A stretch of DNA of 64,000 nt from Heliocidaris erythrogramma (taxonomy: Eukaryota; Echinodermata; Echinoidea; Camarodonta; Echinometridae). Location of the stretch: NCBI GenBank assembly GCA_025617745.1, contig CM046869.1:6906244-6970243 (forward strand). Direction: 5' to 3'. The notes beneath the pieces are model-generated. The model saw only the letters and a list, made by a program, of their open reading frames with translations, made no database searches and was not told the origin of the DNA. A program made the translations under genes and the position numbers. The stretch's first letter is position 1; every line of letters starts with the position of its first letter. Positions 56,006-64,000 of this stretch are shown piece by piece.

Positions 56006-59000
56006 GTAAGACTAACCTTTTCTGCTTTTTCTTCACTTTTAGGGCACTTCTGTTTGACGATTATCTCAAGTTCTGGTCATGATACTTTTTTTTTCTAGAA
56101 TAACTCTCTATGGGGCATATGGGTTGTTCAGATGAGCAAATATGATAGAAAATTACAGTGACTCGCTGAAAAATATATAGGCTCAAAAACACCAACAAAG
56201 ATATGCATGTATGGGAATAGTGCTGTAATGACAGCTCAACCAATCCAGTTTGGCCGTCCGTTGCTTGTTTCTCAAAGCTATATACGTTTTTCTGTCAAAT
56301 TTGTCAGCAAATATATAGTTTGTAGTTAAGATTTAACAAATGATGCAATTAAATCAAGAAATCCATAGACTTTTAATAGAAGCTTATCATTATCTTATGC
56401 ATCAATTTTCAAACAGAATTAAATCTTATTATCTTCAATTCAAATGAGTTTTATTTGTTTTTATTTAAAAAAAAAATCATTATAAAGGAAATATTACAAA
56501 ATTTGATAGCTTCGTGTATCTGTTTTAGCCATTCAGCATCTACAATATCTTTATGGGTATAATTGTTTTAGAAATTGTATATTCTAGCAAATAATGATCT
56601 TTGTTTTAGTTGTACACTTTGTTTCGTTTAACATTACTTTAGTGGAATGTGCATTATTAGTATACTAAAATATTACTCTTTTCGCACCAATTGTTTGTTT
56701 TGTTTAATGGAGGCTTTAGTATTTGCATTGTTCAGTTCCATTTTTTTCTTGGAACTTGATTATTGTTACAAAATCGTTGCGAAATTTCTTGTACACTGCA
56801 TGCCGCATTTGCATGGAACGATAATATGCATGCAGAAGTTATGACCCAGTTAACAGCAATTTTCACCGCATGATGTTTGCTGCCAGTATAATGCTTCCTT
56901 GTACTAATTGCAATTGATATCATAATTTTGCTGTGACTGGGGAGGTAATGTCATGTTTAAACTTGGTATGGAGATGAATGAAAAATGTGGAGATTTTAGT
57001 TTATGCTGGCACAGTGTTTAAAGTGTACCAATCGCCAAAAAATGTTGCTCTTTACATTAGGGGTTCCATGTCATTATACTATATCAAAAGTATGAGCTTA
57101 AAATGTTTATTCTATAAAGAGATGTTGCAAATTTAAATACCCTCTAATTAAATATTACAGCGACTTCATTTGGTCTACTAATCTGCTCACAAGTCGATGT
57201 TACATGTATTTATTGAGAGTGTATTTAAACATGAAATATATCTTTATAGAAGTAACATTTAAAGTTCTTTTTTTTTACAGTATAGTGGCATTGAACCCCC
57301 TAACAAACATGTATATGAGCCTGATCAGTTTGTCATGGACGGACAGTTTACAAATTTTGGAAGTTCAAAGGCCTGTTGAAAATAAGTATTTAATTGAAGA
57401 AAGCTATTTTATGTTTCATTAATTGTGAAGGTCATCACTGAAAGAGTTGAAATTTGATAGAATTTGGTTGCCATGGTCGCCTACTAAAATTGTAATCCAT
57501 AAAATATTCACTGTCACGGACGGATAAAATTTCTACCTTTAACCCATCAGGCTCATATGTAGAGCAAAATATTTTTGTTTGATTGGTACCCTATCACCCT
57601 TACAGTGTCGCCAAGTTTACGACTGTGTATCGAGGGTGAAACCTTGTTTGAAAACAAGTTTCTGATCGTAGTGTCTTTTTTGATTGTTCATTTGAGATCA
57701 ACATTATCCCATGAAGCAGTTTCGAATTTCATGAAGAAACAAACTTTCTTTATCAAAAAATACTAGGTTGTGCTTATCACTTATATGGAAAAGCATGTAG
57801 AAATGTATTTCTAAATAATTATAAATTTTTGCAATACTGTAGTTCTTTTTGAATAATTATTATTTTTTGTATATTATGATGATTTTACCTCATCAAAGTT
57901 TTATCGCATTTGTTGTAAACATTTACAAAATGTACCATGTGCTATTTTCAACTAAAATTTCTTTTTCACTCTTTGACTCTATCATTATTTTTGTTGAAAT
58001 TAGGACACATGTACTTGCATCTTTGGCTGAAATTGAGGCACCAAGAAATAGGAAATATTACTTTATGTATTTTACTTCGGATTTTTTTCTTTCTTTTGAG
58101 AAACCTTAGGAGTTATATAATCATAATGCTGATAATGTGAGATCCATGTTTGTTTTTGTTTTGTGTATGTTATGTTGTGCTTCTTCAATGACCTTTTTTT
58201 TCTTTTTTTCTTGACAGTTTTTTGTTCATACTCAATTCTAACTAATTAATGAACCACAACAAAGTAAATTTGTCACGTCCATCACCTGAACTTACATGTT
58301 TCCTTTTCTCATTCAAAAGTAATTGTCATTCTTCCACTCATTTTTTTTCCCATTAGATTACCATAGATAATTTTGAGTACTGTTTCTGTATTTACTGCAG
58401 AATTTGACTGAAAATAATCAAATATTTAAAGAGTTCTCTTATCAATTATATCATCCGCATAATGATAAACCTAAAAAAGCATCATTATTATTGCCATCAT
58501 CATGTTATCATCATAATAGCTGTCATGGTCATTGTCATTATCATCATCATCACCAATATCACCACCATCATTGTCAATGTCATTATCATCATCATCACCA
58601 TCATCACCATCACCACCATCACCACCATCACCATCACCATCACCATCACCATCACCATCACCATCATCATCATCGTCCTTGTTATGAATACACTACTATT
58701 ACCCTTACTGGTGATAGTGATTTATTTTCTGTTTCTGCTATTAATCTGACATTAAATACAAAATATTTTCACATGATTCCATGCATCTTTCAAAGTAAAC
58801 TTATTACTCACATCTAACAGAATCATGAGCACAGCGCAGCGCTCTCTTATGCTTTTAAGACTTGCTTTTAGCTAACATTGCGATGTCCCCCCCCCCCCCA
58901 CCAAGACTTCTAACAAATACAACTACATGTACATTTACATGTAGGTAGGGCATGCCCCATCTGAATGTGAACCCCCTTCACCTCCTGCCCCCACCTGTTT

Positions 59001-59387
59001 GTCAAAGACTAACCAAAATTGTTTTCTCTGAATTTTTGCATGGATTGGATTCAAATGGAGAATTTTCAAGTTTTAACAAGCGTTGATTCTTCAATTGAAA
59101 TTATCAAAAGAATATTTTTTTCCTTTTGTTTACATTCTTCCATCCCCTTTTCTCTTGCTACCCTTTGTTTATATTTGAAACGGGACATTCAATTGTAAAC
59201 CAAAATTACCTTCATCATGTTGCCCCATCACCCCCTCCCCCCCCAAAAAAAATCAAATTTGTGATTCTGACTCAATGATCAAAATTTCAATTTTGGAATA
59301 CCGCCCTCACTTGTTTTCTGGCTTTGTGCACTAAAATGTGCATTAATGATTACATGTTAATACCATATCTGTAAATGAACTATGCAG
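56006..59387 (+). other. crb: crb intron 10 (~3.4 kb)
   Basis: GTAAGA to TATGCAG. Contains the CAT/CAC microsatellite at 58486-58675 and poly-C runs near 58887 and 59237. No exon recognised; the EGF split across it joins cleanly. Confidence 0.85.
58486..58675 (+). repeat. (CAT/CAC)n microsatellite, ~190 bp
   Basis: ATC, ACC and CAT triplets almost without interruption; frames through it read poly-His or Ile/Thr. Not a gene. Confidence 0.95.
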
Positions 59388-59729
59388 GCTTACAATGTGA
59401 CATAGATGTCAATGAGTGCTTGATCTCTGACCCTTGCCAAAATGGGGGCAACTGTTCCAACACGGAGGGCAATTACACCTGCGTTTGTCCCCCTGGTGTC
59501 TTTGGCCGAAATTGCGAAATTGCCCCATGCCATCCCGACCCCTGCTATCACGATGGTCAGTGCACCGTCGAATCCCCTGATAGTTTCCTATGCAACTGCA
59601 CCCTGGGATACGCGGGGGACGCGTGTGAGGTGGCCGAATGTTCGGCCGAGCTCTGCCTGAACAGTGGGCAGTGTAGCGTGGACGTGGGAAGAAGCTCCTG
59701 GAAGTGCGACTGTGTAGAGTTTTACCAAG
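59388..59729 (+). CDS. crb: crb exon 11: three EGF modules
   Basis: 114 codons, phase 1 to 1. After GLQC come DVNECLISDPC, APCHPDPC and AECSAELC modules; the last stops at CDCVEFYQ|G and needs a further exon. The donor is AAG|GTACTT, weaker than the others. Asp-poor modules resemble membrane-proximal Crumbs EGFs. Confidence 0.92.
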
Positions 59730-62700
59730 GTACTTTCTCTTGCAAATCTCTCTCTTTGCCTATCCACATATGTTGGCTGTATGGGAGAAAGGCTTGTGGA
59801 CTGGTGAATTTAAAGACATTAAAATGAACAGCTATTTAATGCTTTTTTAGCATTAATGCTCCTTTAATATACAGCAAGCCATAAATGCCATTAACTGAAT
59901 GTATGGTAACCTGCTTTTGGTACAGATAGAATTAATATATTTTATGCGATTTAAGCTTTCCATAGAAAGAGGACTAAATCTATTTAAAAAGACAACTTAT
60001 TCCTTACCTATTCTGGATAGAGAATTGTTTTGTGTGTGCATAAAGAGGTATTTGAAAGGGGCATGTGTAAGTTGGCAGAAAGCGTTTTTGGTCCATTTTC
60101 GATATTGAAAGAATACTCAACAGAGTTAAAATATCACTCTTCTTTAATATTAAGAGCTACATGTATGTGTGCAGTCAAAATTTATGTTCCTAATATTTTG
60201 TCTTGAAACATTTTTAGATTGTACATGTACATGTGTCTCTGTCATCTTTGATCTTATTTTAGCCTTGAAATGCTCATGCGCTACTGTAGTAGTCACATTT
60301 GACAATTAGTTCCACTTAGAACTTTTACATCAATTTTCCACTTCTTCTCATTGGATTTAAACTTGAAATAACATTACATGTACATGCTCCTTTCTGCACT
60401 TAATGTTACAGATTCTATTTTTACTGTCTATGGTTCATACAGCCTTTCTCTCATGCAGTAGACACATCTTTGTTTTGTCTTTTGTCTCATCCTAGTTTGG
60501 AAACAATCATAATGTGTTTATTCCATCATAAATGTCACCTTCACACAGATTTGTTTCATGTAGAGCGATGTCAGTACAGGGTGTCTCAAAAAAAAAATGC
60601 TACAAGATTTTGATTGGTAATATCTTCAGAACTATTTAAAATTCCTCAATGGAATTGTTAAAGTATTGTTGTAGTAGAATGGTTTAAACTGTGTGAATTC
60701 CACAAGGATTTAATCTACACCTACAGAGCTACGACCGTTTTTGTATTAAAGATGTAGCATTTCACACAGAAGTTAGGTGATACTTCTACAACATTACTCA
60801 CAAGCTGTCATTGAGGATGGTTAAGTACTTTTAAGATGTGGCCAATCAAGTCTTGTTGCATTGAAGAAAAATCAACCTGTACACGTATAAAGATAGTCAA
60901 CATATGTGTAACTTTCACATTTATAGCAAATAATGTCTTGTCCATATATGTGATTAAGCCACAGGGATGAAATTGCGCCTGATTGATGAAATTTGCCGAA
61001 ATTCGTAGTGAAAATGAAGTGTACTACAACAAATTTATTCCAAGCTTGTAAACTTGAAACAAGTCTGTGAAAGCAGTGAAAATCTTTTTCTTACATTAAT
61101 ATATCTCTTTACAAAGCTTTTTATCTATTTTAAACTTGTTGTAAGTTTGTGTTTAGATATTTTTTCTTCTAACCCTTTCAGGACAGGAATTATTTAAGGC
61201 TAAAATTATCACATTTTGTTCTCCAAATTGGCAACAATATTTTTCTCTTAGTACTACAAGGTTAAAGAAGACATAATGTCTTAGAAAAAAATAAACATGG
61301 TTTCAAAATTTGTTGAAAAGCTTAAAAAATTGCCAATTCTGATAAAAAACAATGATTTGTACCTCTCTATATGTTGCCAATTTAAGGATTTTAAAGCTTA
61401 TTTTCATTTTTAAAATTCTTGGCATCAAACACAATATGGTCATGCAACGAAAAATGGACTCTGTGTGTGCAAGAATTTTTGCTCTTTCTACTCATGCATC
61501 TGGTATATTTTTTAGAGCTCTGAAGTTATTGAGCCAAACCACAACATGTGTGGTCAATTATCTCGAAAGGGTTAATAATACAGTATACTTTAGTTCTAAC
61601 ATGTAGTTTCTTCTTCAGTAATAGTTTGAAAAGTAACATTTTTAACTGCTGGAATATTGTAGTCTGTTAAAAAAAAACTAATTGGTAGTGGTAAACTAAT
61701 ATTTTTCTTTCAACCAGTCATAATTTCAACTAAAAATGAACTCATTTTCTTCAAGTCTTCAAAGCAGTAATGTCGAACACAACTTTCCAATGACAAGAAT
61801 AGCTGATCTCACCTCTACCATATTCATACTGATTATTTGTTCATGTTATTATTTGTCTCTGTGTACTTACTCTGCATTAATCTTTCTACCACAAATGAAC
61901 TTATTAAAATATATATGAACATGCACGTATGTTCTAATTAAAGTACCTGTATGCATTTAATAATTAGTAGAAACGACAACAGTTGATAGTGGTTGAGTTC
62001 CATACATTAAAATACTTGATAATGCACAATTGAACAAGTGATGGTTATTAAATTCTAAGCTTTTTATTTAAATATGCAATACATGTGCATTATTTCACAG
62101 TGTAGATACATATATTTTATTACATAAATAGAAAGACATATACTTTATGATATAAATGTATACTGTAAATGCTGAAATATTCGCGGTACATTAATTTTCA
62201 CGGATTTCGCACTATTTTCGGCGGGCGCGAATTCTAGAACACGCAAAAATATTAGCACGATTTCTTATGCTTGTTTTGAATGGACGCTGCATTGCGCGAT
62301 TCATCTGATGGATACGTGTTTGAATTCAATTCATTTTAGAGTGCGAGTGAGTAATTGTGCAGAATTCAAGAACCCGCGAATATGTTTTTGGGTCGCTCAG
62401 CGCGAAAATTTAATCACGCGAAAATAACGGCGTTTACAGTAATAAATAGACATCTACGTTGTATACACTTCATACATGTATTTCATGGCATGAGGTACAC
62501 CCTGGCAGTTCACATATGTCTCAAGATAAATGATATACTATCTCAACAATCAATTATAAATCACAATCAGATTTATCATCTACTTCCCAAGTCTCTACAA
62601 CCAACTCTCCTCATAACATCTGCACATAGTTGTCATTTTCATTCAACCCAGCTGTTGAGCAATTGAGGACAACTTCAATCAGATAGCACCTACAGCTCAT

Positions 62701-62749
62701 TTCTATTTAACAAATGCAATATTATTGTAACTCTGTGTAAGCATAGGGA

Positions 62750-62786
<37 letters not shown>

Positions 62787-64000
62787 GTCTGTATCTATCT
62801 ATCTTTCTTTTGCTCAATGTGTTTGAGCTTCACTTTGTGTCGTAGTGATTTTTGTGCTGTGCGTTGTAGTGTATGTTTTCCTGTTTTGTCATAGGTGAGT
62901 TTTGATTGTTTTAAAAACCTTTCATTGTTGGGGTTGGGATGGGTTTTGATAGAGAGATCTGCATAATATTGTGTAAATATTGATACTGAGATATGTCGGT
63001 AGATATTGCACAACGTTATGACTCGCTTTAATATAGATATATAAATATAGTACTTTTATTTAGTGATGAGAGTATTGTTTTGGTCTAGTGATCTTTGTGC
63101 GTTCTATGAATGCTGTATTTGTATGCACCTGTGCATTGTAGGTCTTCTGTTTGTGTTGTACATGTATTGTGTTATTGTTTCTCAGTTCTTCTTTTTACTT
63201 TGCATGTGGGTGTTTTTCTGCATTGTTGTATGGTAAATGTCTATTTGTCTCCATCAGTGTTAGTATGAGTTCTGCTATATTGTTAGATTTTTTCTGTTGT
63301 GTGTTAAACTTAGCTAATCTTTGAATCTTCACATCAAAGTTGAAGATAAGTTTGCATTTTATACATAAAAACTTAACGACAGAGTAAATATACTATCAAA
63401 TTTATGAAGATTAAAGATTTAAGCTCAAAGTTTTCATTGTACATTGAACAAACAATATCAATCATGTACATCTTACTATCATAATTTATAAAGGTCACTT
63501 TAAGTTTTGAGGGTTGAATTTTCTATAAAATCACAATATATAAAACAAACAGAATAATTTATTAAGTTTTGTTGCTGTTGTTACATTACATGTACTGCCC
63601 TATAATCTATCAAACTATTGTTTTAAAGGTTTGGGCATGAAATGGGTCAAGTATTATGTGTTTTAGATTAATTTAAAAGCAAATTCTGTTCCTTTAGAAT
63701 GTATTTATGATATTCTTAAGGAAGAAGCAGAATTTTAGTTATTTTATTATTGTCTGAGTATATCACCAGTGACTAGCTAGATATTTGAGGGTTTTTTTTG
63801 GTAAAAATCCGTTATAAGGAAGGGATATTTATAATGATCAATATAATTTCACATTAGTCAAGTACAAGTACATGACTTGTATGTTTATACAAAATATAAA
63901 ATACCATACTTTTTGACCATTGGAGTAAGAACAATTTGTATTTGTGAGATTTCTATTTTGAATTATATTCTGTACCTTGTGATCTGGGGAGTGTTTCATC
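59730..64000 (+). other. crb: crb intron 11, runs off the window
   Basis: No matching acceptor and EGF sequence found to 64000. Contains the TA-flanked MITE at 62163-62439, a (TC)n run at about 62752-62785, and near 60575 a CAGGGTGTCTCAAAA word that resembles a DNA-transposon end without a visible partner. Confidence 0.75.
62163..62439. mobile_element. 277-bp TA-flanked MITE, copy 2
   Basis: Starts CTGTAAATGCTG, ends GGCGTTTACAG, TA at 62161-62162 and 62440-62441. Shares CGCGGTACATTAATTTTC and GCGCGAATTCTAGAAC with 31388-31711. Confidence 0.85.

Larger units (their letters stand above)
19177..59729 (+). other. crb: crb gene, Crumbs-like EGF/LamG protein, eleven exons seen, 3' end missing
   Basis: Joined exons give 5542 coding nt, about 1847 residues, all in one frame with GT-AG introns. 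The order is signal peptide, LamG1 (~36-193), EGFs, LamG2 (~807-975), one EGF, LamG3 (~1018-1205), two EGFs, LamG4 (~1270-1468), then about ten EGFs. Four LamG and some 28 EGF modules match fly Crumbs closely, including a LamG directly after the signal peptide and the EGF whose sixth cysteine region runs as GYEC straight into the next LamG. Crumbs is an apical transmembrane polarity determinant acting with Stardust/PALS1 and PATJ. Many EGFs carry CxSxPC, the O-glucosylation site known to be used in Crumbs and Notch. The transmembrane segment and the ERLI-type tail must lie right of the window. Alternatives such as Eyes shut are less likely because the module order differs. Confidence 0.87.

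Noticed and set aside
58404-58817. His-rich protein
   Set aside because: Translation of a CAT/CAC microsatellite in crb intron 10.

Overview
The window is animal nuclear DNA. It has one long spliced gene with GT-AG introns, many short non-autonomous DNA transposons (MITEs), a BEL/Pao retrotransposon, decayed LINEs and an AT-rich background. The mix (phase-1 EGF exons, BEL/Pao, tRNA-derived SINE, poly-G-flanked repeats, frequent TAGGCCT and ACATGTA words) fits a marine deuterostome invertebrate. An echinoderm such as a sea urchin is my best guess, but it is an inference and not proven here.

Layout. 0.1-4.9 kb is a GC-richer satellite with a higher-order pattern of ~200-bp and ~350-bp spacings. 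4.9-9.97 kb is a repeat-laden stretch: a 22-bp minisatellite, a decayed LINE reverse transcriptase on the minus strand, a 194-bp element with a 5-bp target duplication, and a 602-bp foldback element at a TTAA site. 9974-18986 is a nearly complete BEL/Pao retrotransposon on the minus strand, with ~1.09-kb LTRs that differ at only about three positions. Gag, protease, reverse transcriptase and RNase H share one open frame, and a single frame change separates them from most of the integrase.

19.18 kb to beyond the window is one plus-strand gene that I read as the Crumbs homologue (crb): a secreted or ectodomain protein of LamG modules and about 28 EGF modules. I assemble eleven exons: a 52-nt signal-peptide exon at 19177-19228, then after a ~20-kb intron ten exons from 39334 to 59729. 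All junctions keep frame and nearly all are phase 1. The module order is signal peptide, LamG1, ~15 EGFs, LamG2, EGF, LamG3, 2 EGFs, LamG4, ~10 EGFs. The membrane-proximal part, transmembrane segment and cytoplasmic tail lie beyond the right edge. In other animals Crumbs sets apical polarity of epithelia.

The introns hold most of the remaining sequence and many MITEs, several as pairs of copies, one nested in another, some with very long hairpin arms. No bacterial-type features, CRISPR arrays, rRNA genes or functional tRNA genes were seen. I found no evidence of a wholly new molecular system. The most interesting points are the distant signal-peptide exon, a young BEL/Pao insertion only ~190 bp upstream of the crb start codon in head-to-head orientation, the hairpin-bearing satellite, and the nested or paired MITEs.
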